The notes under the pieces were generated by a model that saw only the letters and a list, made by a program, of their open reading frames with translations, did no database searches and had not been told where the DNA came from. This document shows positions 19,877 through 28,751 of a DNA stretch of 64,000 nt, in pieces. The DNA comes from Chloroflexota bacterium (GTDB lineage: Bacteria > Chloroflexota > Dehalococcoidia > Tepidiformales > Tepidiformaceae), in the NCBI GenBank assembly GCA_016191435.1, contig JACPOQ010000032.1, positions 372,001 through 436,000 of the forward strand. The letters are read 5' to 3'. The position numbers and the translations under genes are program-made. Position 1 is the first letter of the stretch. Each line of letters opens with the position of its first letter.

Positions 19877-20278
19877 TCAGCCGCTCCGGATGCGGGCCGG
19901 CGTGACGGTGATGACGACCCATTCCGCCGCCATCCGTTCCCATGAAGGCCAGGTCTCGGCGATGCGGCCGGCGTCGTAATAACGCTCTATCAGTTGGCGT
20001 GCGAGTTCGATGCCACCGTCCTCGGAGATGGCGGCCATGCCCTCGATGGTCACCCAGCGCTCCTGCGCGCCAACGCCTTCCTCGACGGAGAGCGCAACGC
20101 GCGGGTCCCGCCGGATGCGCCTCACCTTCGGTGAGCCGCGGGACGTGAACACGCGGGCGGCCTTGCCGTCCCATTCGAACCATACGGGCACGATGTTGGG
20201 GCTGCCATCAGTGTTCAAGGTCGCCAACTTGGCGATGCGGGTCTCGCGGAGGAACGTGTCGGCTTCGCCGGGTGTCAC
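19877..20278 (-). CDS. PPOX-class flavin/F420-dependent oxidoreductase family protein
   Basis: I start at the GTG at 20278, whose GTGA overlaps the stop of the upstream gene, giving 133 residues. The protein has the split-barrel pattern of the pyridoxamine 5'-phosphate oxidase class: IAKLATLNTDGSPNIVPVWFEWDG, then RRDPRVALSVEE and RWVTIEGMAAI. Short members of this class bind FMN, F420 or heme. Sequence reading alone does not choose the cofactor. It is coupled to the small RHH-like gene. Confidence 0.8.
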   Translation of the reverse strand: MTPGEADTFLRETRIAKLATLNTDGSPNIVPVWFEWDGKAARVFTSRGSPKVRRIRRDPRVALSVEEGVGAQERWVTIEGMAAISEDGGIELARQLIERYYDAGRIAETWPSWERMAAEWVVITVTPARIRSG

Positions 20279-20562
20279 TTTGCCTCCTCGTCGCGGGGGA
20301 GGATTTGACCGAAGCCTCGGAGCAACTCCTCGTCCGACACATCGACAACGGAGGTGCCGTCGCCTTCGAAGCACGCGTCGAGTGAAAAGACGCGCGCGGC
20401 TCCGGCACGAGGCGGCTCGTTCGCGCCGAGTTCACCCTTTGCCGGCGCGTATGACCGGATGGCTGCGCGCGCGATCTCGTCTTCGCTACGCCCCTCAACT
20501 TTCGCGAGCCATGCCAGCCGCTCTACTTCGCCCTGGGTCAGATCCACGGTCCTGGATGTCAT
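20275..20562 (-). CDS. Small ribbon-helix-helix-like protein
   Basis: The 95-residue product begins MTSRTVDLTQGEVERLAWLAKVEGRS followed by EDEIARAAIRSYA. A short beta strand and two helices in this order are the layout of ribbon-helix-helix DNA-binding proteins. The C-terminal half has DVSDEELLRGFGQILPRDEE. It overlaps the PPOX gene by 4 bases. A TAGAAT hexamer ends 6 bases before the ATG and there is no ribosome binding site, so a leaderless transcript is likely. It could be a regulator of the pair or an antitoxin-type protein. No toxin is visible. Confidence 0.55.
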   Translation of the reverse strand: MTSRTVDLTQGEVERLAWLAKVEGRSEDEIARAAIRSYAPAKGELGANEPPRAGAARVFSLDACFEGDGTSVVDVSDEELLRGFGQILPRDEEAK

Positions 20563-20688
20563 GTTGGAATTCTAGCATCGTGTTCGGCCCTCGCGAGCCT
20601 GGCGTAGCGGAGAACGGGCCCGCTCGCTGCTCGCCCGTCGTGGCGGCACGCGCCACAATCGACGGCATCCGTCCCCGCGAGCGACGCC

Positions 20689-22584
20689 ATGACTGAACAG
20701 CGCATGTACGGCCTCTGGTCCAGCCCCATCACGCCCAGCAGCCTCGCGGCCGGCCTGCGCCTTTCGGAGCCGTGCTGGGATAGTGACGGGCGCACGCTCG
20801 GGTGGGTGGAGGGACGGTCGGACCGCGGCGTGCTCGTGGTGCAAGAGAGCGGTACGGCCCCGCGTGACCTCACGCCCGCCGAGATCTCGGTGCGCGCGTT
20901 CGTCGGGTATGGCGGCGGCGATTTCACGCTCGCGCACGGCGCCGCGTATTTCGTCGGCCAGGCCGATCAACGCATCTACCGGCAAGAACTGGCGGGCGGC
21001 GCTCCGCGGCCGATCACACCGGCCTTCGGCGCTGCCGCGAACCCGGTGGTCTCGCCGGACGGCCGCTGGCTGGCCTACGTCCACACCTACGAGGATGTGG
21101 ACTGCATCGCGGTGGTGGATTCGCATGGCAAGCACTGGCCCGCGCGCCTCGCCGCCGACCGCGACTTCTACATGCAGCCGGTGTGGGCGCCAACGGGCGA
21201 CCGGATGGCGTGGATCGAATGGGACCACCCAAACATGCCCTGGGATGGCACCGAATTGAAGCTCGCGGAGCTCGCCTTCCCCGAAGGGGGGCTGCCGGCC
21301 ACCACCTCCGCAGCGACGCTGGCCGGGGGCAAGGCCACGGCCATCTTCCAGCCGGGGTTCACGCCCGGCGGTGACGGGCTGCTGTACATCTCGGACGAAT
21401 CCGGGTGGGGCCACCTCTACCGCCGCGACCTGGCGACGGGGGTGGTCACGCAGCTTTCCTCCGGGACGGGCGATTACGGGAGGCCCGCGTGGAACCAGGG
21501 CCAGCGGACGTTCGCGGTCGCAGGGTCCGGCGCCATCGCGGCGGTGCGCAACGAGCTCGGCTTCGAGCGGCTCACGGTCCTCCGTCCCGAGGCGGATCCG
21601 CTGGACCTGAGCCTCGCGCACCGGGGCTATAGCGTGCTCGCGTCGCCGGCGGGCTCGGCGGCGCACGACCGCGTCGCGGTCGCCGCGACGGGACCAGCGC
21701 AGCCGCCCCGGATAACGGTCTTCGACCTCGCCGAGCCGGGCGCCCCCGAGACCGTGTGCCGCCGCAGCGACCCCGAGGCCGTTGCCACCGCGGCGCTCTC
21801 GCAGCCGCGGCCGGTCTCGTGGAAGTCGTTCGATGGCGCAGAAGCGCACGGGATCTACTTCCCGCCGGCCAGCGACAGGTTCGCCGGCACGGGTGCGCCG
21901 CCGCTGGTCGTGAACATTCACGGCGGGCCGACGAGCCAGTTCCAGCCGGGCTGGTCACCGCAGACCCAGTTCCTCGCGACCAGGGGGTATGCCGTGCTGC
22001 AATGCAACTATCGCGGCAGCACGGGCTACGGCCGCGACTACATGCTGAAGCTGCGCGAAAGCTGGGGCATCTACGATGTCCAGGACGCGAAGACCGGGGC
22101 GGAATTTCTCGCGGACGAAGGGCTGGCGGACGCCACGAGGCTCGTCATCATGGGTGGGAGCGCCGGCGGGTACACGGTGCTGCAATCGCTCGTCGATATC
22201 CCGGGCTTCTATCGCGCGGGGGTCTGCTTGTTCGGGGTATCGAACCAGTTCACGCTGGCGTCAGACACACACAAGTTCGAAGCGCGCTACAGCGAATCGC
22301 TCCTTGGCCCATTGCCGGAGGCGGCGCCACGTTATCGCGACCGCTCGCCGCTGTTTCACGCCGACAAGATCGTGGACCCGATCGTGCTGTTCCAGGGGGA
22401 CATCGACCGGGTGGTGGTCCGCAGCCAGAGCGACTCCATCGCCGCTTCGCTGAAGGCGCGGGGCGTGCCGCACGAGTACCACGTGTACGAAGGCGAAGGG
22501 CACGGCTGGCGCAAGGCGGAGACGATCGAGCATTTCTACCAGACGCTGGAACGGTTCCTGCGGGAGTACGTGATCTTCACCTGA
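20689..22584 (+). CDS. S9-family serine peptidase (prolyl oligopeptidase/acylaminoacyl-peptidase type)
   Basis: The 631-residue protein has an N-terminal beta-propeller (PVVSPDGRWLAYV, PVWAPTGDRMAWIEWD, YISDESGWGHLYR) and a C-terminal alpha/beta hydrolase. The peptidase part has PLVVNIHGGPTSQ, the nucleophile elbow MGGSAGG (Ser491), the acid in QGDIDRVV (Asp571 or Asp573) and the base in GEGHGW (His605). No signal peptide is visible, so it should act on short peptides in the cytoplasm. It has its own transcription unit, divergent from the RHH/PPOX pair. Confidence 0.9.
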   Translation: MTEQRMYGLWSSPITPSSLAAGLRLSEPCWDSDGRTLGWVEGRSDRGVLVVQESGTAPRDLTPAEISVRAFVGYGGGDFTLAHGAAYFVGQADQRIYRQELAGGAPRPITPAFGAAANPVVSPDGRWLAYVHTYEDVDCIAVVDSHGKHWPARLAADRDFYMQPVWAPTGDRMAWIEWDHPNMPWDGTELKLAELAFPEGGLPATTSAATLAGGKATAIFQPGFTPGGDGLLYISDESGWGHLYRRDLATGVVTQLSSGTGDYGRPAWNQGQRTFAVAGSGAIAAVRNELGFERLTVLRPEADPLDLSLAHRGYSVLASPAGSAAHDRVAVAATGPAQPPRITVFDLAEPGAPETVCRRSDPEAVATAALSQPRPVSWKSFDGAEAHGIYFPPASDRFAGTGAPPLVVNIHGGPTSQFQPGWSPQTQFLATRGYAVLQCNYRGSTGYGRDYMLKLRESWGIYDVQDAKTGAEFLADEGLADATRLVIMGGSAGGYTVLQSLVDIPGFYRAGVCLFGVSNQFTLASDTHKFEARYSESLLGPLPEAAPRYRDRSPLFHADKIVDPIVLFQGDIDRVVVRSQSDSIAASLKARGVPHEYHVYEGEGHGWRKAETIEHFYQTLERFLREYVIFT

Positions 22585-22730
22585 ACCTTCGGGGCCGGCC
22601 CGGCTTTGCCCTTGCTCGTGAGCGGGCCAACATGCGGTAAGGCCGCGGTTCTCTACGTTGGTATTGAGATGTTGCCCGGTCTCATTCCTCCGGGCGGCTC
22701 AGCTTCCGGCACCGCCCGGGAAAGGATTCG

Positions 22731-24116
22731 ATGACCTCCGAATCAACGCTTTTGCGCCCTGCCGGCCTCTTCGACCACCTCGCCCAAACGCTCCTTTCGC
22801 CGCTTGGCAGAGCGCCCGGCTCCATGGCAGCGGCGCCATTGCCGGCAGCCGTGCTCGAACTGGCGTGCGCGGGCGGCATGCCATCGCTTCGCCGTCGGGC
22901 GACCGTCTCGTGGGAGCACGCCGACTCCGGGACGGCGATCTTTGGGCTCGGTGCGGCGCTCGACCTCAGCGGCCCGCGCGATGAAGGGCTGCCGGAAGCG
23001 AAACGTGCGCTATCACGGGTGACGATGCGTGCGGAGCGCGGCATCGCGCCGGACGCACGCCCCCGGTTCTTCGGCGGTGCGGCGTTCGATCCGACCGCGA
23101 CGCCACGGGACGCAATGTGGGACGCGCTCGGTGGCTGGCGATTCGTGCTGCCGCGCGTGCTTGTGGCGAACACGCCTGCGGGCTGGTGTGGTTCCGTGGC
23201 CGTCGGGGACGGCGATTCCAATGCCAGCGACCTCGCCGATGACATCCGCGAAGCGCTGCTCGGGTTGCGCGCCACCGGTAGCCGGCCGCGATGCAGCGGT
23301 CGCGGCGGACTTGCGGCGGACCCGTGGAAATCGGCTGTGGCGACGGCCGTCGGGGAGATCAACGCCGGCGCGTACGAGAAAGTGGTGCTCGCCCGCCAGC
23401 AAACCGTCGCCCTCCCGCCAGGCGTTGGCTCGGGCGCCATCGCGACGCGGTTGGCCGGGCGCTTCCCGACCTGCTTCGTGTTCCAGCTGCGGACGGCGGA
23501 GAGCACATGGCTCGGCGCGAGCCCGGAGCGGCTGGTCTCGCTGCAGGACGGCGAACTGCGGGCAGACAGCCTCGCCTCGACCACGCCCCGCGGGGCGACG
23601 GAGGAGGAAGACCGGGCGCTTGGCGAAGCGCTGCTCGCGAGCCCGAAAGAGCAGGCCGAGCACCGCTTCGTGGTACGCGCGCTCACGGAATCGCTGCGAC
23701 CCGCGTGCGCATCGCTTTCGGTGCCGGCGGAACCGCGGCTGATGAAGCTTCCGAACATCCAGCATCTGCACACGCCCATCACCGGCCGCGCGTTTCCGGG
23801 GCTGACGACACTCGACCTGGTGGCGGCGATGCACCCCACGCCCGCGGTTGGGGGCTGGCCGCGCCCAGAAGCGCTCGAGGCCATCCGGCGCCTGGAATCG
23901 ATGGACCGGGGCTGGTACGCCGCGCCGATTGGCTGGGTCGACTTCGATGGGAACGGGGAATTCGCGGTTGGGCTGCGATCCGCGCTCGTGACGGTCGAGA
24001 ACGCGACGCTGTTCGCGGGCGCCGGGATCGTTGGCGCATCGGACCCGGAACGCGAGCTCGCGGAGACGATGCTGAAGTTCCGCCCGCTATTGGGCGCGAT
24101 CGAGGGTGACCGATGA
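22731..24116 (+). CDS. menF: Isochorismate synthase
   Basis: MenF converts chorismate to isochorismate, the entry step of menaquinone synthesis. The 461-residue protein belongs to the chorismate-utilising family: AYEKVVLARQQTVALPP, FQLRTAESTWLGASPERLVSLQ, LASTTPRGATEEED, HTPITGRAFPG, HPTPAVGGWPR and AVGLRSALV. It is the first gene of the men operon, with a GAAAGGA site 5 bases before the ATG. Assignment as isochorismate rather than salicylate or anthranilate synthase rests on the directly overlapping menD. Confidence 0.92.
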   Translation: MTSESTLLRPAGLFDHLAQTLLSPLGRAPGSMAAAPLPAAVLELACAGGMPSLRRRATVSWEHADSGTAIFGLGAALDLSGPRDEGLPEAKRALSRVTMRAERGIAPDARPRFFGGAAFDPTATPRDAMWDALGGWRFVLPRVLVANTPAGWCGSVAVGDGDSNASDLADDIREALLGLRATGSRPRCSGRGGLAADPWKSAVATAVGEINAGAYEKVVLARQQTVALPPGVGSGAIATRLAGRFPTCFVFQLRTAESTWLGASPERLVSLQDGELRADSLASTTPRGATEEEDRALGEALLASPKEQAEHRFVVRALTESLRPACASLSVPAEPRLMKLPNIQHLHTPITGRAFPGLTTLDLVAAMHPTPAVGGWPRPEALEAIRRLESMDRGWYAAPIGWVDFDGNGEFAVGLRSALVTVENATLFAGAGIVGASDPERELAETMLKFRPLLGAIEGDR

Positions 24117-25885
24117 GCGATGTTGCGGGCGCAAACACGCGCGCCGCGCGCGCACTCGTGGTGGGCCTCGCGGCCGCGGGCGTCAGCGATGTCTGCATCT
24201 CGCCCGGGTCGCGGTCGACGCCGCTGACGGTGGCGTTCGCGGAGCAGGACGCGATCCGGCCGTGGCTGCACCTCGACGAGCGTTCCTCGGCGTTTTTCGC
24301 GCTCGGGCTGGCGCGCGCCAGCGGGCGACCGGTGGCGCTTGTGTGCACTTCGGGGACGGCAGCGGCGAACTTCCACCCGGCGGTCGTCGAGGCCCACCTG
24401 TCGCGCATCCCGCTGGTGGTGCTCACGGCCGACCGGCCGCCGGCGCTGAGGGACCGGGGCGCCGCGCAGACGATGCACCAGCCGGGCATGTATGGCGCCT
24501 CCGTGCGCTGGACGCAGGATCTGCCGCTGCCATCGAGCGACGCCGCGGACCCGCGCCGCTTCGAGGGATTCGCGGCGCGGGCCGTACGGATGGCTATGGG
24601 GCCGCTCGCGGGGCCGGTCCATCTCAACATCCCGTTCGAAGAGCCGCTGCTGGCGCCTCCCGCTGCACACCCGGCGCCCGTCGGGGTCGCTCGCGGTGTA
24701 GCGCCACGGCCGCCCCTTGTCGCGCCCGCGCCGGATGCGATGAGCCGGGTGGCGGGACTTCTCGTGTCCGCGCAGCGCCCGCTGATCGTCGCCGGGCCCG
24801 AGTCCGGCGGATTGCCCGCCACCGAGATCGCCGCACTCGCGGCGGCGTGGGGGGCGCCGATCCTGGCCGATGCCCTGAGCGGTCTCAGGACGGGGTCGCA
24901 CGATCGGAGCAGCGTGCTCGATTCGTTCGACGCCGTCCTCCGCGACCCGCGGGCTGCCGAGCTGGCGCCCGACGCCGTGGTGCATTTCGGCGCGGCGCTG
25001 ACAGCCAAGGCGCCGAACCAGTTCCTCGCTCGAGCCGGCGGCGTGCCGTATGTGTTGGTCGATGCGCCGGGCGGCTTCCGCGACCCGAATACTGTCGCGA
25101 CGGACGTGTTGGAGGGCGCGCCCGCGCTTGTCGCCGCCACGCTCGGAGAGGCATTCCGCAGTGTGGCGATGACGAAGGCAGGCTGGTGCGCTCGCTGGCT
25201 CGCGCTCGATCGTACAGCGCGCGACGCGATGCAGCGGTTGGCCGCCAGCGATGCGGATGCCAACGAGGGCGAGCCGCACGGCCTCTTCGAGGGCCGGGTG
25301 TTCACCGAGCTGCAAGCGGCGCTGCCGGCGGGCGCGACGATCGTCGCGGGCAACTCCATGCCCGTGCGCGACCTCGATTCGTTCGTGGTCAGCCACGTGA
25401 AGCCGCTGAACTTTGTGGCGAACCGCGGCGCGAACGGGATCGATGGCGTGGTTTCGAGCGCGTTCGGGGCGGCCGCCGCGGGTGCCGGGCCGGTGGTGCT
25501 CGTCATCGGGGACCTTTCGTTCTACCACGATATGAACGGGTTCTGGGCGGCGCGGCGCCACAACCTCGACCTGACGGTCGTGCTCGTAAACAACGATGGC
25601 GGCGGGATCTTTCACTACCTGCCGCAGTCGGCGCACGGGGAACTGTTCGAGCCGTGGTTCGGGACGCCCTCCGGGCTCGACTTCCGGTTCGCAACAGAGT
25701 TGCACCGGGGGACGCACACCGTCGTGAGGGACTGGGGCGCGTTCCGGACTGCGCTCGCGGCGTCGGGCCGGGGCCTGCACGTGATCGAGGTGCCGACGGA
25801 CCGCGCGCGCAACAGGGCAATGCACCGTGAGGCCTGGGCGGCAGCCGCGGAAGCCGCGTTCGCGGCCGAGCCGGCGCTCGTATGA
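24113..25885 (+). CDS. menD: 2-succinyl-5-enolpyruvyl-6-hydroxy-3-cyclohexene-1-carboxylate synthase
   Basis: MenD is the ThDP-dependent enzyme that joins isochorismate and 2-oxoglutarate. The 590-residue protein shows CISPGSRSTPLTVAF, the ThDP-activating Glu in LHLDERSSAFFALGLA, and a C-terminal ThDP motif running from GDLSFYHDMNGF to NNDGGGIF. These are strongly MenD-like. The start ATGA overlaps the menF stop, and the stop overlaps the menH start. Length is normal for the family. Confidence 0.95.
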   Translation: MSDVAGANTRAARALVVGLAAAGVSDVCISPGSRSTPLTVAFAEQDAIRPWLHLDERSSAFFALGLARASGRPVALVCTSGTAAANFHPAVVEAHLSRIPLVVLTADRPPALRDRGAAQTMHQPGMYGASVRWTQDLPLPSSDAADPRRFEGFAARAVRMAMGPLAGPVHLNIPFEEPLLAPPAAHPAPVGVARGVAPRPPLVAPAPDAMSRVAGLLVSAQRPLIVAGPESGGLPATEIAALAAAWGAPILADALSGLRTGSHDRSSVLDSFDAVLRDPRAAELAPDAVVHFGAALTAKAPNQFLARAGGVPYVLVDAPGGFRDPNTVATDVLEGAPALVAATLGEAFRSVAMTKAGWCARWLALDRTARDAMQRLAASDADANEGEPHGLFEGRVFTELQAALPAGATIVAGNSMPVRDLDSFVVSHVKPLNFVANRGANGIDGVVSSAFGAAAAGAGPVVLVIGDLSFYHDMNGFWAARRHNLDLTVVLVNNDGGGIFHYLPQSAHGELFEPWFGTPSGLDFRFATELHRGTHTVVRDWGAFRTALAASGRGLHVIEVPTDRARNRAMHREAWAAAAEAAFAAEPALV

Positions 25886-26724
25886 CGCGCGTGGAGCTCG
25901 GTGGCGGCTTCGGGCTCAACGTTGAGGCCGGGGGCAGCGGAGCGCCGGTCGTGATGCTGCACGGGTTCACCGGGTCGGCGCGGTCGTGGGGTGAGTTTGG
26001 GCGGCTGGTGGCTGAGCGCCATACCGTTGTTGCGGTCGATATAGCCGGGCACGGCGCCTCGGATGCGCCCGCGGAGCTGGAGCACTACCGGATGGAGCAA
26101 GCGGCCGAGGACATCGTGACCGCGGTCGCGCAGCTCGGGTTCGCCCGCGCCGTATGGGTTGGGTACTCCATGGGAGGGCGCACGGCGCTGCAGATCGCGG
26201 CCCGCTCCCCGGAGGCGGTGACGAAGCTCGTGCTCATCGGCGGCTCGGCCGGCCTCGACTGCGTCGAAGACCGCCTGGCGCGCCGCGCCGCCGATGACGC
26301 GCTGGCCGCGCGGATTGAACGCGATGGCGTGCCAGCCTTCGTCGACTATTGGGAGTCCATCCCGTTGTTCGCGACGCAACGCGCGCTCGCGCCGGAAGTC
26401 CGGGCCGCGATCCGCGGCGGGCGCCTCGCGAATAGCGCCAGGGGGCTCGCGAACAGCCTGAGGGGCATGGGCACGGGCGCGCAGGAGCCGCTGCAGCGTC
26501 GGCTGGGATCGCTCACGATGCCGGCCCTGGTGCTCGCGGGCGAGCTGGATTCGAAGTTCGTGGCCATCGGCCGCGAGCTGGCGGCGGCGATACCAAATGC
26601 GCGATTCATGGCCATCCGGGGCGCCGGACATGCGGCGCACCTTGAGCAACCTGCGGCCTGCGCCGAGGCGGTGCTAACCTTCACCGCAGCATCAACGCCC
26701 GCCATTATTGGAAACGCACCATGA
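25882..26724 (+). CDS. menH: 2-succinyl-6-hydroxy-2,4-cyclohexadiene-1-carboxylate synthase (MenH-type alpha/beta hydrolase)
   Basis: MenH eliminates pyruvate from the MenD product. The 280-residue alpha/beta-hydrolase has the oxyanion region [14 protein letters not shown], the nucleophile elbow GYSMGGR (Ser96), an Asp in [10 protein letters not shown] and a His in [12 protein letters not shown]. The fold alone could be many hydrolases, but its position between menD and menB, with 4-base overlaps on both sides, makes MenH the natural reading. Confidence 0.88.
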   Translation: MTRVELGGGFGLNVEAGGSGAPVVMLHGFTGSARSWGEFGRLVAERHTVVAVDIAGHGASDAPAELEHYRMEQAAEDIVTAVAQLGFARAVWVGYSMGGRTALQIAARSPEAVTKLVLIGGSAGLDCVEDRLARRAADDALAARIERDGVPAFVDYWESIPLFATQRALAPEVRAAIRGGRLANSARGLANSLRGMGTGAQEPLQRRLGSLTMPALVLAGELDSKFVAIGRELAAAIPNARFMAIRGAGHAAHLEQPAACAEAVLTFTAASTPAIIGNAP

Positions 26725-27554
26725 CCGACACGATCACGTGGCAACCCGTCCGCGACTACGACGAGATCCTCTTCGGCAAGGCCGAGGGCATCGCGCGCAT
26801 CAGCATCAACCGCCCCGAGGTGCACAACGCGTTCACGCCGAAGACGATCTTTGAACTGCTCGACGCCTTCGCCCGCGCACGCGAGGACCCGGAGATCGGT
26901 GTCGTCCTGTTCACCGGCGAGGGCGGGCGGGCCTTCTGCTCCGGCGGCGACCAGCGGGTGCGCGGCTACGGTGGCTACGTCGGCGCCGACGAAGTGCCGC
27001 GGCTGAATGTTACGGACCTGCACAAGCTCATCCGTTCGATGCCGAAGCCCGTAATCGCGCTGGTTGCGGGCTATGCCATCGGTGGCGGGCAGGTGCTGCA
27101 CGTGGTCTGCGACCTCTCGATCGCGGCCGAAAACGCGCGGTTCGGGCAGACAGGCCCACGGGTGGGAAGCTTCGACGGCGGCTTCGGCGCGATCCAGTTG
27201 GCGCGCCTTGTCGGGCAGCGAAAAGCGCGCGAGATCTGGTACCTGTGCCGCCAGTACAACGCCGAAGAGGCGCGCGCGATGGGGCTCGTGAACACGGTGG
27301 TCCCTCTCGATCAGCTGGAGGCCGAGGGCGTGAAGTGGGCGCGGGAAATCCTCCGCAACAGCCCCATCGCCATCCGCATGCTGAAGTCGTCGTTCAACGC
27401 CGAACTTGACGGCATGTCCGGGCTCACGGAGTTTGCGCACAACGCGAACATGCTCTTCTACATGACCGCCGAGGGCGACGAGGGGCGGAACGCCTTCCTC
27501 GAAAAGCGGCAACCGCAGTACAGCGACCTGAAGAAGTTCCCGCGGCGCGGCTAG
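26721..27554 (+). CDS. menB: 1,4-dihydroxy-2-naphthoyl-CoA synthase
   Basis: MenB is a crotonase-fold enzyme that closes the second naphthoate ring from O-succinylbenzoyl-CoA. The 277-residue sequence has the MenB-typical features [55 protein letters not shown] and a C-terminal [19 protein letters not shown]. It is followed three bases later by menC and overlaps menH by 4 bases. Confidence is high because the active-site and C-terminal motifs are diagnostic. Confidence 0.96.
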   Translation: MTDTITWQPVRDYDEILFGKAEGIARISINRPEVHNAFTPKTIFELLDAFARAREDPEIGVVLFTGEGGRAFCSGGDQRVRGYGGYVGADEVPRLNVTDLHKLIRSMPKPVIALVAGYAIGGGQVLHVVCDLSIAAENARFGQTGPRVGSFDGGFGAIQLARLVGQRKAREIWYLCRQYNAEEARAMGLVNTVVPLDQLEAEGVKWAREILRNSPIAIRMLKSSFNAELDGMSGLTEFAHNANMLFYMTAEGDEGRNAFLEKRQPQYSDLKKFPRRG

Positions 27555-27557
27555 GGA

Positions 27558-28751
27558 GTGCCCACGATCCGGCGCGTCGCCTGGCGGCCGTTCGCCATCC
27601 CGCTGCGCGACTCGCTCGCCGCCGCCCACGGCACGGTTGAACGCCGCGCGGGCGTCGTCGTGCTTGTCGAGACGAGCGAAGGTCTGACCGGGCTCGGCGA
27701 GGCGTCGCCCTTGCCGTCGTTCGCGCCGGGGACGGTCGCGGATGTCCTTGGCGCGTTGCCGCACGTGGCGGATCGCCTGTTGGGGAAGGCGGATGCGGAC
27801 GAAGGCGCGACGGCGTGGCGCGCGGCGGAGATCGCGGGACTCGCGGCGCTGCCCCCGGGCGCGGCGAGCGCGTTGCGCTTCGCGATCGAAGGCGCACTGG
27901 CGTCAATCGAAGCCGAGCGCGCCGGGCTGCCGATGTGGCGATGGCTCGCGGCGCGGCGCCCTGGCGGCGGCGATGCGGGCGAAGTGGGCATGGCGTGCGT
28001 GCCGGTGAACGCGCTCGTTGGAGCCGGTGACCCGGCGGAAACCGCACGCCGCGCAGCGGGATGCGTGGCCGCGGGATTTCGGACCATCAAGCTCAAAGCC
28101 GGGTTCGAGCCCAGGGCCGACATCGCACGGCTGGAAGCGGTGCGCCGCGCGGTGGGCCCTGATGTCCGCCTGAGGCTGGATGCCAACGGCGGCTGGCCGT
28201 TCGAACAAGCGGTGGCGGTGCTGAGCAGAGCGCAAGAGCACGGCGTCGAACTCGTCGAACAACCGGTTGCTCCGGGGCCTGCGGCGATGGCGCAGTTCGC
28301 GACGCTGTCGCGGATGTTTCCGGGCATGGTCGTGGCCGCCGACGAATCCCTTCGAGCGCGAGATGATGTGAGGAGGTTCTGCGAGCTGACCCGCCAGTAC
28401 CCGGATGCTCGCCTCGCCGGCGTGCTGAAACCGACGGTCCTGGGTCTCCGAGGGGCGAGCACGGGAGCGGCAATGTTAGGCGAAGCCGGGTGCGCCGTGA
28501 TCGTCACGACGACCATCGAGGCGGGGATCGGGACCGCGACGGCGATGCACCTCGCGGCCTCGCTGCCCGAGCCGCGCCAGGCCTGCGGGCTGGGCACGCT
28601 GGAGCTGCTGGCCGGCGACATCGCCAGGGGTGTCCCACCGGTCTCCGCCGGCGAGATGACGCTCCCGGAGGGGCCGGGCCTCGGCGTGGAGTTGGACGAC
28701 GAGGCCTTCGAGCGGCATGCGACGGCGCCGTGGTGCGAGGTCTGCCGATGA
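27558..28751 (+). CDS. menC: o-Succinylbenzoate synthase
   Basis: MenC dehydrates the cyclohexadiene intermediate to o-succinylbenzoate. The 397-residue protein starts with GTG at 27558, right after GGGAG. It shows the enolase-superfamily barrel residues: KxK in TIKLKAGF, then Asp in LRLDANGG, Glu in LVEQPVAP, Asp in VAADESL and Lys in VLKPTVLG. Its place in the men operon separates it from muconate cycloisomerase or dipeptide epimerase relatives. The stop overlaps the menE start. Confidence 0.92.
   Translation: MPTIRRVAWRPFAIPLRDSLAAAHGTVERRAGVVVLVETSEGLTGLGEASPLPSFAPGTVADVLGALPHVADRLLGKADADEGATAWRAAEIAGLAALPPGAASALRFAIEGALASIEAERAGLPMWRWLAARRPGGGDAGEVGMACVPVNALVGAGDPAETARRAAGCVAAGFRTIKLKAGFEPRADIARLEAVRRAVGPDVRLRLDANGGWPFEQAVAVLSRAQEHGVELVEQPVAPGPAAMAQFATLSRMFPGMVVAADESLRARDDVRRFCELTRQYPDARLAGVLKPTVLGLRGASTGAAMLGEAGCAVIVTTTIEAGIGTATAMHLAASLPEPRQACGLGTLELLAGDIARGVPPVSAGEMTLPEGPGLGVELDDEAFERHATAPWCEVCR

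Noticed and set aside
22682-25825. Open frame of more than 1000 codons on the minus strand opposite menF and menD
   Set aside because: It is a shadow of the high-GC men genes. Its translation is Arg/Pro/Ala-rich without motifs, while the plus-strand frames carry complete MenF and MenD signatures.
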